DNA of 64,000 bases, from assembly GCA_012798695.1 (NCBI GenBank), contig JAAZMR010000070.1, positions 1 to 64,000 on the forward strand. The letters run 5' to 3'. The stretch comes from Bacillota bacterium. Its GTDB lineage: Bacteria > Bacillota > Limnochordia > DTU087. Positions 51,980 through 63,196 of the stretch are shown here, in pieces. Numbering within the stretch: position 1 is the first letter of the stretch; each line of letters opens with the position of its first letter. A model generated the notes under the pieces. That model did no database searches, was not told where the DNA came from, and saw only the letters and a list, made by a program, of their open reading frames with translations. A program made the translations under genes and the position numbers.

Positions 51980-53218
51980 GTGAGCGTGGTGGGGAATAAA
52001 CGCAGGCTCCTTTTGGTGCTTATAGTAGTGGCAATGCTAGCGGCGGGGGTTTCTGGTTCGATTCTCAGCAAGGCCGGGGCCAATGAGAGCAGATTCGCTG
52101 ACCTACGCTCAGTGCTGGAAGTAGCGGCTCTCGTAAAGACTCAGTATGTGGAACCCATTAGTATGACTGACTTGCTGAGGAGCTATGTTGCTCATGGCAC
52201 TATCAATGGTATGTTAAGGCTGCTTGACGATCCATATACTAGGTATCTGGAGCCATATGCCTATAAACAGATGCAGGTAGATACGACCGGCATCTATGGA
52301 GGCATAGGCATTGTCGTGGGAATCCGGGATGAGAAATTGACCATCGTCGCACCCATTGAGCAGACACCCGGTTTTCATGCTGGTTTGAGGGGTGGAGACG
52401 TAATTGAGTTCATTGATGGCAAACCGACCAAGAACATGTCCCAAGATGAGGCGGTTAGCCTCATGCGGGGTGAGCCTGGGGCGAAGGTAATTCTAGGCAT
52501 CCGCAAGAAAAACGGTGAATTTCACGATGTCCCCATTATTCGGGAAGTTATCGAGGTGCGCAGTATCACCAAACAGGTGCTGTTTGATGATGGCATCGGT
52601 TATGTGCGGTTATCCAGCTTTAGTGAACGGTCAGCTCAGGAATTAGACCAGGCTTTGTCCGCTTTGGAAAGCCAGGGCATGAGATCCTTAATTTTGGATC
52701 TGCGGGGTAACCCTGGGGGGTTGCTGACTGCCGCCATAGAAGTAGCCAACCAATTCATACCCGAAGGCCCGATACTGCATGTTGTAGGGCGGAATAGTGT
52801 GACACAGACGGTTGAAGCTTTTCCCGAAGCCGCTCACAGGAGCTACCCCATGATTGTGATGGTAGATGGGTATAGTGCTAGTGCTTCCGAGATAGTATCC
52901 GGTGCCTTGAAGGATACCGGTCTGGCTACCTTGGTTGGTGCCCAGACCTTTGGTAAAGGCTTGGTACAGACAGTGATACCCTTACGGGACGGTTCAGCAT
53001 TATCCTTGACTACTGCTCGGTACCAGACGGCTGGAGGCAATGATATTCATGCAGTGGGCATTCAGCCAGATGTGATCGTGGAGCTGCCGGAAGGTGAAGA
53101 ACCTCCATATTATGCCTCGGATGTGGAAGGCGGCAATGGTGTGGATGTCGCCAATGATATTCAGCTGCAAGCCGCGCTGGAGCTGCTGGGCTTCCAGGCA
53201 TTGAAAAAGGCAAGCTAG
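51980..53218 (+). CDS. C-terminal processing peptidase (S41), CtpA/CtpB-like
   Basis: Membrane-anchored extracytoplasmic serine protease of 412 residues. An N-terminal membrane segment (about 9-29) precedes a helical region, a PDZ domain (about 95-175: GIYGGIGIVVGIRDEKL...GLRGGDVIEFIDG) and the tail-protease core. The catalytic serine is in DGYSASASEIVSGALKD and the general-base lysine in GAQTFGKGLVQT, so the Ser-Lys dyad is intact. Relatives process PBPs, murein hydrolase adaptors or sporulation signals. Start GTG is preceded by AGAAGGA. It heads a group with a PDZ membrane protein and a divergent deacetylase. Confidence 0.93.
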   Translation: MSVVGNKRRLLLVLIVVAMLAAGVSGSILSKAGANESRFADLRSVLEVAALVKTQYVEPISMTDLLRSYVAHGTINGMLRLLDDPYTRYLEPYAYKQMQVDTTGIYGGIGIVVGIRDEKLTIVAPIEQTPGFHAGLRGGDVIEFIDGKPTKNMSQDEAVSLMRGEPGAKVILGIRKKNGEFHDVPIIREVIEVRSITKQVLFDDGIGYVRLSSFSERSAQELDQALSALESQGMRSLILDLRGNPGGLLTAAIEVANQFIPEGPILHVVGRNSVTQTVEAFPEAAHRSYPMIVMVDGYSASASEIVSGALKDTGLATLVGAQTFGKGLVQTVIPLRDGSALSLTTARYQTAGGNDIHAVGIQPDVIVELPEGEEPPYYASDVEGGNGVDVANDIQLQAALELLGFQALKKAS

Positions 53219-53240
53219 TGTATCTTAGTCCAATCGATGG

Positions 53241-53300
53241 AACCCGGAATGCGGAAAGTCATGCAGTCATGTGACTGCTCCTTACCCATATTCGGGTTTT
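53241..53300 (+). terminator. Branched terminator after the S41 peptidase gene
   Basis: AACCCG (53241-53246) and CGGGTT (53293-53298) form the outer stem, and GCAGTCA/TGACTGC (53263-53269 and 53272-53278) forms an inner hairpin. The T run begins in the outer stem (CGGGTTTT) and is followed by CC. Confidence 0.6.
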
Positions 53301-53387
53301 CCGTTCATTGCCTCCCTTGAGTCAGAGCCCGCCTAGGAGTGGGCCGAGATTGGCGGGGGCGAAAGAAGAGATGCGGGGTGGCTGCAG

Positions 53388-54638
53388 ATGCCCGTCTGGG
53401 AACTCGTGCGCTTGATCGGTCGAGCTATCCCCCAAACCTTGACTAATATTGATTTTCTGATAGTCATGGCCGTAGTGCTGATGCTGATCTACGGGCAATA
53501 TCGCCGCATAGCCGTGATGGAAGCCTATGTCCTGGGTAGTTCGTGCACTAATCCCCTTTCAGAGACGATTACCGCTTTGTCATATGGCCTACTGGGTGGC
53601 ATGCTAGCTAGTGCCGTGTTTATCGGGGTAGGTATTCCCCTTTCCGAAACCGGCATCTGGTACCTATGGCCTTTGGCACTATTACTGATGCTTATCCACC
53701 CCCGCCTTCTGTGCTTTTCCTACGCGGGAGGCATTCTGGCGATCAGCTACCTCGTTATCGAATGGCCCATTCTCAATGTATCGGCAACCATGGCTTTGGT
53801 CGCTGTATTACACTTAGTAGAGGCAGCCTTGATTCGGCTGCATGGTCATCTTACTCCCAGCCCAGTTTATATCCGGCGTGAAGGGGGAGAGGTTGTGGGG
53901 GGCTTGAGTCTGCAAAAATTCTGGCCACTACCAATCATTGCCCTAGTGTTGGTCACGGTCAGTGGCGAGTTGGATGGTGCAGACCTTGTGGCTATGCCTG
54001 ATTGGTGGCCCCTGATCCAACCCTATCACTCACCAGGGGAGGGCCAGAGGTTTTTATACCTGCTGTTTCCCATGGTTGCTGCATTAGGTTATGGTGATAT
54101 CTGTGTGTCTCGGCTGCCGCAGGCGAAAGCGAAGCTCTCGTCATTCTATTTGACGACTTACAGCCTATTGCTTCTCGGCACGGCGATTGGTGCTGTCTAT
54201 GTACCAATACTGCGCTGGATTGCCGCCTTAGGAGCCCCTTTGGGGCATGAACTGGTAATCTACTTAGGCCGACAGAGCGAGAAGGCCGCCCCTCCTATCT
54301 TCCGATCCGATCAGGGAGCAATGGTACTGGCGGTGCAGCGGGGCTCTCCAGCCGAGGCTATGGGCCTTGTGCCCGGGGATATCCTGATGGCTGTCAATGA
54401 TTACCCAGTATCTTCATCCATGGATGTGCAACAAGTGATGGCCCCCTGGGTGATTGATCCAGTTATTGCCGTCCAAGGGCAGATCAGTGGTAGGGGAGAC
54501 CGGATAGTGAGATACAAAGGGAAAATACCTCCATTAGGAGTAGTATTTGTACCAGGTCCGCATGAGGAACGGGCTTTAACTTTACGAAATGATGGTTTTC
54601 TGGCTCGCTTACTGCAACGTCGTCGCCGAGAGCGTTAA
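53388..54638 (+). CDS. Multispanning membrane protein with C-terminal PDZ domain
   Basis: A 416-residue protein with about seven to eight membrane segments in residues 1-300 and a PDZ domain at about 315-385 (GAMVLAVQRGSPAEAMGLVPGDILMAVNDYPVSSSMDVQQVM). A basic tail follows. The order of segments then PDZ resembles MinJ of Bacillus, which links MinD and DivIVA in division-site selection, and related uncharacterised PDZ proteins found next to ctpA genes. MinJ function should not be assumed; what is seen is the architecture and the position behind a PDZ-containing protease. Confidence 0.75.
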   Translation: MPVWELVRLIGRAIPQTLTNIDFLIVMAVVLMLIYGQYRRIAVMEAYVLGSSCTNPLSETITALSYGLLGGMLASAVFIGVGIPLSETGIWYLWPLALLLMLIHPRLLCFSYAGGILAISYLVIEWPILNVSATMALVAVLHLVEAALIRLHGHLTPSPVYIRREGGEVVGGLSLQKFWPLPIIALVLVTVSGELDGADLVAMPDWWPLIQPYHSPGEGQRFLYLLFPMVAALGYGDICVSRLPQAKAKLSSFYLTTYSLLLLGTAIGAVYVPILRWIAALGAPLGHELVIYLGRQSEKAAPPIFRSDQGAMVLAVQRGSPAEAMGLVPGDILMAVNDYPVSSSMDVQQVMAPWVIDPVIAVQGQISGRGDRIVRYKGKIPPLGVVFVPGPHEERALTLRNDGFLARLLQRRRRER

Positions 54639-54659
54639 GGCACTCCCAACGGAGGTCGT

Positions 54660-55844
54660 GTGCTGGTGGATGAGATGCGCAAGGTCGCCCAACTAAACAG
54701 AGATTACCTCGCCATGGCGATAGTAATTATTCTCTTAGTAGTAGGTTTGGTTTTCATCGTGCAGCTAGTGCGCCTGCGCCAGACCGAATCTGCTCTGTCA
54801 GTCTCTCTTTCCAGTGCAGCTACCGGAGCAGAGCCGAGAGGAGCTGGTTGGGCAGAACCAGGAGCCGATTATCCTCAGGGAGGGGACCCAGGCCGGCCAC
54901 AACTGCCTTTTCCGAACCCTGAAGGAGATGAGCCTAATGATAAATGGGAAGAGGAAGCCGAGAGGAGGCTGAGCCAGGAGCGTTGGACTTTGCAGCCGCA
55001 ACTGCCCCCATCGGTTGAGATCGCCAATGGCAGTTGGTTTCTGTCAGCTGCTGCTCCCCAGGATGGGGAATTGTGCCTGGATGCCCAATTGCCTCCTCTA
55101 GACACAGGTGCTCGGCCCAGCTTCTTGCATCCTGATACGGACCCCCCCCTCTCAAGAGGTACTCTCATCATCCGATTCCTGCCGCGTTTGGCCTTGATCA
55201 TTGATGACTGGGGCTATGACTGGGATATGGCAAAAGAGTTCCTTAAACTGGATATTCCTTTTACCGCGGCGGTGCTTCCCTATAGAACGGAAACCGAGAA
55301 TCAGCTGACACTCTTACGGCAGACGGGTCATGAGGTGATCTTGCATCTGCCCATGGAGCCCAAGAATCCCGCAATCGAGCTGGATGACCAATGCATTAAG
55401 ACAGACCTGTCTGATGCTGAGATCCGCAGCCGAGTAGAGGCAGCCCTCGCAGCGGTCAGGCCAGTAGCCGGTGTCAATAACCATATGGGGTCTAAGGCTA
55501 CTTCTGATGAGAGGGTAGTACGGGCCGTGTTAGAAGTGATTCGGGAAAACAAGCTGTATTTCGTGGATAGCTGGACAGCACCCACGTCAGTAGCTCGAGC
55601 GCTGGCAGCAGAGATGGAGATACCTAGTGCTACCAACCAGGCGTTTCTAGACCATTATGATGATGTAGAGAAGGTAAAGAGACAAATAGAGCGCCTCATT
55701 AGATTGGCTAAACGAGATGGACAAGCACTGGGGATTGGGCATGTGCGGCCACAGACCTATCGAGCCCTGACAGAGATGATAACACGCTTTGCCGAGGAAG
55801 GAATCCTGATCGTGCCGGCATCACAAGTTGTATCCGTTCCATAA
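54660..55844 (+). CDS. Divergent polysaccharide deacetylase (DUF610/YibQ) family protein
   Basis: A 394-residue extracytoplasmic protein. One N-terminal membrane segment (about 18-38) is followed by a proline/acid-rich linker (about 50-165) and the divergent deacetylase domain (about 176-392). Conserved blocks are ALIIDDWGYDWDMAKEFL, FTAAVLPYRTETENQ, EVILHLPMEPKNP, GVNNHMGSKATSD and LYFVDSWT. These keep part of the NodB metal motif (D, H and H). In proteobacteria yibQ sits beside an envC and ctpA-like pair, and the same association with an S41 peptidase is seen here. The start is GTG 54660 with short GGAGG spacing; GTG 54666 would be better spaced. Confidence 0.85.
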   Translation: MLVDEMRKVAQLNRDYLAMAIVIILLVVGLVFIVQLVRLRQTESALSVSLSSAATGAEPRGAGWAEPGADYPQGGDPGRPQLPFPNPEGDEPNDKWEEEAERRLSQERWTLQPQLPPSVEIANGSWFLSAAAPQDGELCLDAQLPPLDTGARPSFLHPDTDPPLSRGTLIIRFLPRLALIIDDWGYDWDMAKEFLKLDIPFTAAVLPYRTETENQLTLLRQTGHEVILHLPMEPKNPAIELDDQCIKTDLSDAEIRSRVEAALAAVRPVAGVNNHMGSKATSDERVVRAVLEVIRENKLYFVDSWTAPTSVARALAAEMEIPSATNQAFLDHYDDVEKVKRQIERLIRLAKRDGQALGIGHVRPQTYRALTEMITRFAEEGILIVPASQVVSVP

Positions 55845-55905
55845 TATCCCCCCTTTCTTTTTTTCGAGGAAGCAGGATTTCAATATTCCAGAGAGAAAGA
55901 ATAAA

Positions 55906-55919
55906 AGAATATATGTTCG
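55906..55919 (+). promoter_or_regulatory. Possible LexA (DinR) box upstream of uvrB
   Basis: AGAATATATGTTCG agrees with the Bacillus consensus CGAACRNRYGTTYG except at positions 1 and 5. It lies about 50 bases before a TATAAT (55965-55970) and 175 bases before uvrB, a typical SOS gene. No good -35 pairs with that -10. Confidence 0.4.
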
Positions 55920-56093
55920 CATCCCGACTGTTGGAGGTTTGCCCGATAGTCTGGTAGGGTATGTGATATAATATACTGTTGACCGAAAGCAAGGCTAAGC
56001 GAAGCTGAGTGGGTTGATGGGAGCTTAGTGCCAGCCCATGTGTCTGGTTGATGGGAAACAAATATGGGTGAAGGCTAAGGGAGTGCATATGAG

Positions 56094-58100
56094 ATGGCAG
56101 AGGAACGGCCTTTTCAAGTTGTATCAGATTTTGCTCCAGCGGGAGACCAGCCGGAAGCCATCGAGGCCTTGGTGGAAGGGGTGTGGGCAGGTATGCGCGA
56201 CCAGACGCTTCTGGGAGCCACCGGCACCGGCAAGACTTTTACTTTGGCCCAGGTGATTGCCAAGGTCCAGAAGCCAACTCTGGTAATTGCCCACAACAAG
56301 ACTCTGGCGGCCCAACTGTGCAGCGAATTCCGCCAGTTTTTTCCCAACAATGCGGTGCATTATTTTGTCAGTTATTATGATTATTATCAGCCGGAGGCTT
56401 ATGTGCCCCAGACAGATACGTATATAGAGAAAGATGCATCGATCAATGATGAAATCGATCGGCTGCGACATGCTGCCACCAGTGCGCTCTTTGAAAGGCG
56501 TGATGTGATTATTGTGGCTAGTGTGTCCTGTATATATGGTTTGGGTTCACCAGAAGACTATGTAGGTATGACCCTATCATTACAGCATGGAGACTTTCGG
56601 GATCGGGATAAGATTCTGCGGCGACTGGTAGGCATTCAATACCATCGCAATGACATCGGTTTTAGCCGGGGGACTTTTCGGGTGAGGGGAGATGTGATCG
56701 AGATCATCCCTGTCTACAATGAGAATGTATTGCGGATTGAACTATTTGGGGATGAGGTCGATCGTATCCTGGAGCTCGATCCGATCACTGGAGAGATCCT
56801 GGGACAGTTAGATTCGATCACGGTTTACCCTGCCAACCACTTTGTTACTTCAGACGAAAAAATGAAACGGGCAATCAGCTCCATTGAAGAAGAGTTGGCA
56901 GAGCATTTAGCTTATTTGCGTTCCGAGGGCAAGCTCTTAGAAGCACAGCGGCTGGAGCAGAGGACCCGTTATGATCTGGAGATGCTGCAAGAGGTCGGGT
57001 ATTGTCAGGGAGTGGAAAACTATTCCCGACATTTGGCGGGACGCCGCCCTGGAGAGGCCCCCGCGACTTTGCTGGACTATTTCCCCAATGACTTTTTGAT
57101 GGTGATTGATGAGTCTCATATGACAATCCCTCAGGTAGGGGCCATGTATGCCGGTGATCGGTCTCGCAAGGAGACCTTAGTAGAGCACGGGTTCCGGTTG
57201 CCATCGGCTCTGGACAATCGTCCACTGCGCTTTGATGAGTTTGAAGAGCGTATCAACCAGGTGATATATCTTTCAGCAACCCCTGCCCGATATGAGAGAC
57301 AGCGGAGCCGGCAGATCGTAGAACAGATTATTCGCCCAACCGGTCTTGTTGATCCCGAGGTAATTGTCCGACCGGTGAAGGGACAGGTAGATGATCTGAT
57401 TGCCGCCATCCGAGAGGTAGTGAGCCGGGGTGAGCGGGTGCTGGTTACAACCTTAACCATTAAGATGGCAGAAGACCTAAGTGATTATCTCATCGATATG
57501 GGGCTCAAGGTCAAATACCTGCATTCCGAGATTGAAACCCTGGAAAGAATTGAAATCATCCGCGGCTTACGCCTGGGCGAATTTGATGTCTTGGTTGGCA
57601 TTAACCTACTGCGAGAAGGGCTCGATCTGCCAGAGGTTTCTCTAGTCGCCATTCTAGATGCAGACAAAGAGGGGTTCTTGCGTTCCGAGACCTCTTTGAT
57701 TCAGACCATTGGTCGGGCCGCCCGCAATGTCAATGGCAAGGTAATCATGTATGCTGATCGAATTACGGATTCCATGCGCCGGGCCATTGATGAGACCGAT
57801 CGCCGGCGGCAGATACAGATGGCCTATAACGAACGGCACGGGATCACTCCTACCACGATTCGTAAGGCTGTTCAGGATCTAGCGCAGGCAGTGGGGGCTG
57901 CAGAAACAGAGGCTGAGTATAAGACTACCAAGCCTAAGGTGGTGGCGGCAGAGCTGGCACCGGAAGAACTGGCAGCTCACATAAGCCGCTTGGAAGAGGA
58001 AATGTATGAAGCCGCCGACAAATTGGAGTTTGAGCGGGCGGCAGAGCTGCGCGATGAGATCGCCGTTTTGCGCCAGGAGCTAATCGGATTTGCTGGTTGA
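56094..58100 (+). CDS. uvrB: UvrABC system protein B
   Basis: Damage-verifying helicase-like subunit of nucleotide excision repair; it is loaded by UvrA and then recruits UvrC. The 668-residue product has the Walker [10 protein letters not shown] (about 40-48), the beta-hairpin region [21 protein letters not shown], helicase motifs ([24 protein letters not shown]) and the C-terminal UVR domain (about 625-660: [27 protein letters not shown]) that binds UvrC. Full length. GGGAG precedes ATG by 12 bases. uvrA follows 44 bases later. Confidence 0.97.
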   Translation: MAEERPFQVVSDFAPAGDQPEAIEALVEGVWAGMRDQTLLGATGTGKTFTLAQVIAKVQKPTLVIAHNKTLAAQLCSEFRQFFPNNAVHYFVSYYDYYQPEAYVPQTDTYIEKDASINDEIDRLRHAATSALFERRDVIIVASVSCIYGLGSPEDYVGMTLSLQHGDFRDRDKILRRLVGIQYHRNDIGFSRGTFRVRGDVIEIIPVYNENVLRIELFGDEVDRILELDPITGEILGQLDSITVYPANHFVTSDEKMKRAISSIEEELAEHLAYLRSEGKLLEAQRLEQRTRYDLEMLQEVGYCQGVENYSRHLAGRRPGEAPATLLDYFPNDFLMVIDESHMTIPQVGAMYAGDRSRKETLVEHGFRLPSALDNRPLRFDEFEERINQVIYLSATPARYERQRSRQIVEQIIRPTGLVDPEVIVRPVKGQVDDLIAAIREVVSRGERVLVTTLTIKMAEDLSDYLIDMGLKVKYLHSEIETLERIEIIRGLRLGEFDVLVGINLLREGLDLPEVSLVAILDADKEGFLRSETSLIQTIGRAARNVNGKVIMYADRITDSMRRAIDETDRRRQIQMAYNERHGITPTTIRKAVQDLAQAVGAAETEAEYKTTKPKVVAAELAPEELAAHISRLEEEMYEAADKLEFERAAELRDEIAVLRQELIGFAG

Positions 58101-58144
58101 TTGTCTAGATAGCACCAGGCTGAATGATGAGGAGGGTTACCCTT

Positions 58145-61054
58145 TTGAGTAGGGAGCATATAGTTGTTCAAGGTGCTCGGCAGCACAATCTGAAGAATAT
58201 TAGTGTCACTATCCCGAGGGATAAGCTCGTGGTTTTTACTGGATTGAGTGGTTCTGGTAAATCATCCCTGGCCTTTGACACTATCTATGCCGAAGGCCAG
58301 AGACGTTATGTGGAATCGCTATCCGCCTATGCCCGTCAGTTTCTGGGGCAGATGGATAAGCCGGATGTGGATTTCATTGAAGGGCTTTCTCCGGCCATCT
58401 CTATCGATCAGAGAACCACTAGCAAGAACCCGCGTTCAACGGTGGGTACCGTGACAGAGATTTATGACTATCTGCGCTTGCTTTATGCCCGGGTAGGGCA
58501 TCCCCATTGCCACAACTGCGGACGCCCTATTGCCCAGCAGACAGTGCAGCAAATGGTAGATCAGATCATGGCCATGCCTGAGGGTACTCGCCTACAAGTG
58601 TTAGCACCAGTAGTGCGAGGTAGGAAGGGCGAATACAAGAAACTGCTGGAGGAAATTCGCCGAGATGGTTTTGTCAGAGTACGAGTTGATGGAGAACTGC
58701 GGGAAGTTACCGAAAAGATTGAGCTGGACAAGAACAAGAAGCATGATATCGAGATCGTGGTGGACCGCATCATCTTGCGCCCCGGTGTACAGAACCGCCT
58801 AGCCGATTCCATTGAAATTGCTTTGAACCGGGCAGAGGGCATAGTTCTAATCGATACTCTCGATGGGCAGGAAACGTTGCTCAGTGAACGCTTTGCCTGT
58901 ATAGAGTGTGGTATTAGCTTTGATGAGTTGAGCCCGAGGATGTTTTCATTTAACAGCCCGTATGGTGCCTGCCCTACTTGTGATGGGCTCGGTACCAGAA
59001 TGGAGATCAGCCCCGATCTGGTGATTGATGAGGAACGCAGTATTGCCGATGGTGGTATCATCCCTTGGGCGAATACCAACAGCAAGTGGATTACCGGTAT
59101 TCTCGACGCGGTCTGCTCTGATTGCGGCATCGATCCCGATCGGCCCATCGGTCAGCTCACTGCCAGGCAGAAGGAGATCTTGCTTTGGGGTTTGGGGGAT
59201 GAAAAAGTCAGTTTTCGCTATACCAATCAGGCTGGGCGTACACGCACATTTAGCGTCCATTTCGAGGGAATAATCCCTCACCTTGCCAGGCGTCAGCGAG
59301 AGTCTACATCGGAATATATTCGCAATGGGATAGAACAATTCATGACCTATATCCCTTGTCAGCACTGCCAAGGTGCCCGGCTGCGGCCCGAAAGCTTGGC
59401 AGTAACAGTCGGGGGCCGGAATATCCATGCAATCACTGCTTTACCGGTCAGGGACACCCTCAAGTTCTTTGATGAATTGAGCTTGACTGAAAGAGAACAG
59501 CTGATCGCGCACCAAGTGCTGAAAGAGATTCGCGCTCGCTTAGGTTTCTTGGTCAGTGTGGGCCTAGATTACTTGACCTTAGATCGTGCTGCTGGCACCC
59601 TGTCTGGGGGTGAGGCCCAGCGCATCCAGCTAGCGACTCAAATCGGGTCCAGCCTCATGGGAGTCTTATATATCCTGGATGAACCCAGTATTGGCCTGCA
59701 TCAACGAGATAACCGGCGACTTCTAAATACGCTCAAGGGGCTTAGAGACCTGGGTAATACCGTGATCGTCGTAGAACATGATGAAGAAACGGTGCGAGAA
59801 GCCGATTATATCGTGGATATCGGGCCCGGTGCCGGCACCCATGGTGGGGAAGTAGTTGCGGCTGGTACATTACAAGATGTAATGGATTGCCCTGGCTCCA
59901 TTACAGGCCAGTATCTATCTGGCAAGAAGTTTATCCCTATCCCCAGGCAGCGGCGGCAGTGTAATGGCAAATATCTCGAAGTCTTGGGGGCACAAGAGCA
60001 CAATCTGAAAAACATCGATGTCCAGTTTCCCCTGGGTGTGTTTATTGGTGTGACGGGAGTATCCGGGTCAGGGAAAAGCACTTTGATCAACGAAATTCTT
60101 TATAAGGGCCTGGCCTCCCACCTGCACAGATCCACAGCCAGGCCTGGCCTTCATGCCGATATTCTCGGTATCGAGAACCTGGAAAAGGTGATCAATATCG
60201 ATCAATCACCCATTGGGCGTACACCGAGATCTAACCCGGCCACCTATACCGGCGCTTTTGATGGCATCCGAGAAATTTTCGCCCAGACTCCCGAAGCCCG
60301 GGCTCGGGGCTACAAAGTCGGTAGGTTTAGTTTCAATGTCAAGGGAGGTCGCTGTGAGGCCTGCCGGGGTGATGGGATTATCAAGATCGAGATGCATTTC
60401 CTACCCGATGTATATGTTCCCTGCGAGGTATGTGAGGGTAAGCGCTACAACCGGGAGACATTGCAGATCAGATACAAGGGCAAGAATATAGCCGATGTCT
60501 TGGCTATGCGAGTGGAAGAAGCCTTAGAGTTTTTCAAGAACATCCCTCGCGTCAGAAGACGGCTCGAAACCCTCTATGATGTAGGCTTGGGATACATGAA
60601 GTTGGGACAGCCGGCACCACAACTATCCGGAGGTGAAGCACAGCGGGTGAAACTGGCCACTGAGCTCAGCCGCCGCAGCAATGGCAAGACTTTGTATATC
60701 CTTGATGAACCGACTACGGGGCTGCATGTCGATGATATCAAGAAGTTGCTGGCTGTGTTGCATAGATTGGTGGACGCTGGAGATACCGTGGTAGTGATTG
60801 AGCATAATTTGGATGTGATTAAGACCGCTGATTACCTGATCGACCTGGGCCCCGAGGGAGGCGACCGGGGAGGCCAGATAGTTGCTTGTGGTACGCCCGA
60901 AGAAGTGGCCGCCAATCCAGCTTCCTATACAGGCGAGTATCTGCAGAAGGTGCTCAAGGCTCATCCAGGCATGCCCTCTGCTAGCAGCCTACCGCAGACA
61001 GCGGTGGATGGGGTGGAGCCAGATCAGATCTTCGCCGCAGCGAATGATGGTTAG
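58145..61054 (+). CDS. uvrA: UvrABC system protein A
   Basis: Damage-sensing ABC-type ATPase of excision repair, 969 residues. Two ATPase modules are present: Walker [13 protein letters not shown] near the N-terminus and [13 protein letters not shown] in the middle, with signatures [12 protein letters not shown] and [12 protein letters not shown]. Zinc-binding cysteine pairs are CHNCG, CIECG...CPTCDG and CEACRGDG...CEVCEGK. The frame opens at ATG 58124, but GGAGGG at 58131-58136 has 8-base spacing to TTG 58145, giving the canonical [19 protein letters not shown] start. Confidence 0.97.
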   Translation: MSREHIVVQGARQHNLKNISVTIPRDKLVVFTGLSGSGKSSLAFDTIYAEGQRRYVESLSAYARQFLGQMDKPDVDFIEGLSPAISIDQRTTSKNPRSTVGTVTEIYDYLRLLYARVGHPHCHNCGRPIAQQTVQQMVDQIMAMPEGTRLQVLAPVVRGRKGEYKKLLEEIRRDGFVRVRVDGELREVTEKIELDKNKKHDIEIVVDRIILRPGVQNRLADSIEIALNRAEGIVLIDTLDGQETLLSERFACIECGISFDELSPRMFSFNSPYGACPTCDGLGTRMEISPDLVIDEERSIADGGIIPWANTNSKWITGILDAVCSDCGIDPDRPIGQLTARQKEILLWGLGDEKVSFRYTNQAGRTRTFSVHFEGIIPHLARRQRESTSEYIRNGIEQFMTYIPCQHCQGARLRPESLAVTVGGRNIHAITALPVRDTLKFFDELSLTEREQLIAHQVLKEIRARLGFLVSVGLDYLTLDRAAGTLSGGEAQRIQLATQIGSSLMGVLYILDEPSIGLHQRDNRRLLNTLKGLRDLGNTVIVVEHDEETVREADYIVDIGPGAGTHGGEVVAAGTLQDVMDCPGSITGQYLSGKKFIPIPRQRRQCNGKYLEVLGAQEHNLKNIDVQFPLGVFIGVTGVSGSGKSTLINEILYKGLASHLHRSTARPGLHADILGIENLEKVINIDQSPIGRTPRSNPATYTGAFDGIREIFAQTPEARARGYKVGRFSFNVKGGRCEACRGDGIIKIEMHFLPDVYVPCEVCEGKRYNRETLQIRYKGKNIADVLAMRVEEALEFFKNIPRVRRRLETLYDVGLGYMKLGQPAPQLSGGEAQRVKLATELSRRSNGKTLYILDEPTTGLHVDDIKKLLAVLHRLVDAGDTVVVIEHNLDVIKTADYLIDLGPEGGDRGGQIVACGTPEEVAANPASYTGEYLQKVLKAHPGMPSASSLPQTAVDGVEPDQIFAAANDG

Positions 61055-61137
61055 TTAATCTAGAGGATAGGAGTATTGAGCAGGTAGTTGATCAACGTGT
61101 AGTTGGCGAGAAAACGGCAGTGGAGGAACAGTAGATT

Positions 61138-63006
61138 ATGGTGACTGCTGCAGCTGATCTAGTTCCAACTAGTATAGAAGAGAAACTGAAGTTGCTGCCC
61201 AGCAAACCCGGTGTCTATTTGATGAAAAACGATAGTGATGAGATTATCTATGTGGGTAAGGCTGTCTCTTTGCGAAACCGGGTACGCTTCTACTTCCAAG
61301 CCAGCCGGCACAGCTCTCCCAAAGTAGAGGCTTTGGTCAACCATATCACAGATTTCGAGTATATTGTCACAGACTCGGAAGTGGAAGCCCTAATCCTGGA
61401 GTGCAATCTGATCAAAGAACATGCACCTTGGTATAATATCCGGCTGAAAGATGATAAAAGCTATCCCTATGTGAAAGTGACACTTCAGGAGCCCTTTCCT
61501 CGGGTGGCTATCGTGCGCCGGATGCAGAAAGATGGCTCCCGCTATTTTGGTCCATATACTAATGTGCAAGCTGTACGGCAGACTGTGCGTTTTCTGCAGA
61601 GGCTCTTTCCCATCAGAACATGCAAGCGGCAGATCGGTCCTGATGGAACTGGTGACCGTCCTTGCCTCAATTATCATATTGATCGCTGTTACGCTCCTTG
61701 TGCCCAGAAGATCAGCCCAGCAGAATACCGCCATATGATCGAAGAAGTGATGCTGGTATTGGAGGGCCGTCATGAGAGGTTGTTGGCAGCGCTTGAACAG
61801 CGTATGCAGAAAGCCGCTGCGGAGCTGCGTTTTGAAGAGGCGGCCCGCGTGCGGGACCAAATACAAGCACTGGCATCTGTAGTGGAGAAACAAAAGATTG
61901 TTTCCTTTGAGAATATTGACCAGGATATTATGGGTTTGGCTCAGGCTGGTGAGTTAGCCTGTATGCAGGTGTTCTTTGTGCGGAGTGGCAAGATCATTGG
62001 CAATGAGCACTTCTTCCTGGAAGCCTTAGCCGGTGTGGAAGAACAGGAGATCATCACTGCCTTTGTGGAGCAGTATTATTCAACAGCTTCATTTGTCCCT
62101 AAGGAATTGCTGCTGCCAGAGAAATTGCTGGAACAGGAAGTGGTTACCCGCTGGTTGAGTGATCGGAAGGGTGCCCGGGTTTACCTGCGAGTACCCCAGC
62201 GGGGTGAGAAAAAGCGATTGGTGGAAATGGTGGAACAAAACGCGGAGTTAGTTCTCAAGGAACGGCTTACTAGGGAAGAGAGAGCCCGTTCCCGCAGAGA
62301 GCAGGGCCTCCAGGAGCTGGAGTCATACCTAGGCTTAGATCAGCTTCCCCGGCGGATTGAGGCTTTTGATATTTCCAATATCCAAGGGACAGAAGCGGTA
62401 GGGTCTATGGTCGTCTTTGAAGAAGGTGAACCGGCACCAGAACAGTATCGGCGATTCAAGATCCGTACCAAGGACACTCCCGATGATTTCGCCATGATGC
62501 GGGAGCTAGTTTACCGGCGATTTGCTCGGGGATTGAGGGAACGGGAAGCAGGTGGGGAAGGTGGGTTTGCCGAGGCCCCACAGTTGATCCTAATCGATGG
62601 TGGTAAGGGGCAGCTAAATGCCGCCCGCCAGGTCATGTCTGAGCTGGGGATCGAAAATATCTTCGCCTTGGGGCTGGCAGAGCGTCTAGACGAGGTCTAC
62701 GTAGAGGACAAGAAGGATCCGCTCCTGCTTCCGCGAGATTCCCAGGCACTCTACATGCTGCAGCACTTACGTGATGAAGCACATCGATTCGCGTTGACAT
62801 ATCATCGACAGCTGCGTTCACGGCGTACTACACGTTCGGTTTTGGATGAAATCCCTGGTATAGGGCCCAAACGTAAGAAAGAGTTGATTCGCCGCTTTGG
62901 TTCAGTCCAGGCGGTGCGCAATGCCTCTTTAGAGGAGCTCAAGGCAGTCCCGGGTCTGCCACAGATAGTGGCTGAAAGAGTCTATCAGGAATTGCGGCCT
63001 GAGTAA
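61138..63006 (+). CDS. uvrC: UvrABC system protein C
   Basis: Nuclease that makes both cuts around the lesion in excision repair; 622 residues. N-terminal GIY-YIG nuclease domain (about 16-95: PGVYLMKNDSDEIIYVGKAVSLRNRVRFYF) makes the 3' cut. Next are a cysteine-rich region (CKRQIG...CLNYHIDRCYAPC), the UVR motif (about 205-240), the RNase H-like nuclease domain for the 5' cut (IEAFDISNIQGTEAVGSMVVF, LILIDGGKGQLNAA) and two helix-hairpin-helix motifs at the C-terminus (LDEIPGIGPKRKKELIRRFGS, LKAVPGLPQIVAERVY). The order uvrB-uvrA-uvrC is intact. Confidence 0.97.
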   Translation: MVTAAADLVPTSIEEKLKLLPSKPGVYLMKNDSDEIIYVGKAVSLRNRVRFYFQASRHSSPKVEALVNHITDFEYIVTDSEVEALILECNLIKEHAPWYNIRLKDDKSYPYVKVTLQEPFPRVAIVRRMQKDGSRYFGPYTNVQAVRQTVRFLQRLFPIRTCKRQIGPDGTGDRPCLNYHIDRCYAPCAQKISPAEYRHMIEEVMLVLEGRHERLLAALEQRMQKAAAELRFEEAARVRDQIQALASVVEKQKIVSFENIDQDIMGLAQAGELACMQVFFVRSGKIIGNEHFFLEALAGVEEQEIITAFVEQYYSTASFVPKELLLPEKLLEQEVVTRWLSDRKGARVYLRVPQRGEKKRLVEMVEQNAELVLKERLTREERARSRREQGLQELESYLGLDQLPRRIEAFDISNIQGTEAVGSMVVFEEGEPAPEQYRRFKIRTKDTPDDFAMMRELVYRRFARGLREREAGGEGGFAEAPQLILIDGGKGQLNAARQVMSELGIENIFALGLAERLDEVYVEDKKDPLLLPRDSQALYMLQHLRDEAHRFALTYHRQLRSRRTTRSVLDEIPGIGPKRKKELIRRFGSVQAVRNASLEELKAVPGLPQIVAERVYQELRPE

Positions 63007-63040
63007 CTTCGATGAATACAGCTATGCTCTATTGCTTGCC

Positions 63041-63065
63041 AAGGGGGGTGATGATAGCCCCCCTT
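63041..63065 (+). terminator. Probable terminator after uvrC
   Basis: AAGGGGGG and CCCCCCTT form an 8-bp stem with a 9-base loop. Only TT follows, so termination may be partial. Confidence 0.6.
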
Positions 63066-63104
63066 ACCTGATCGACGAATGGCAATCATTGTGTAATCTT
63101 CCTA

Positions 63105-63133
63105 TTGACTCCAACCACCGATCCGCGTATAAT
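63105..63133 (+). promoter_or_regulatory. SigA-type promoter of the DUF2089 operon
   Basis: TTGACT (63105-63110), an exact 17-base spacer and perfect TATAAT (63128-63133). It lies about 64 bases before the DUF2089 start and is one of the best promoters in the window. Confidence 0.85.
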
Positions 63134-63196
63134 TTGAGGTGGGACATTAATAATATTAATATGGCAATGAACAAATGTGAAGGTCGAGGTGAATAA

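Noticed and set aside
58561-59148. 195-codon minus-strand open frame
   Set aside because: Antisense to uvrA; serine/arginine-rich shadow composition.
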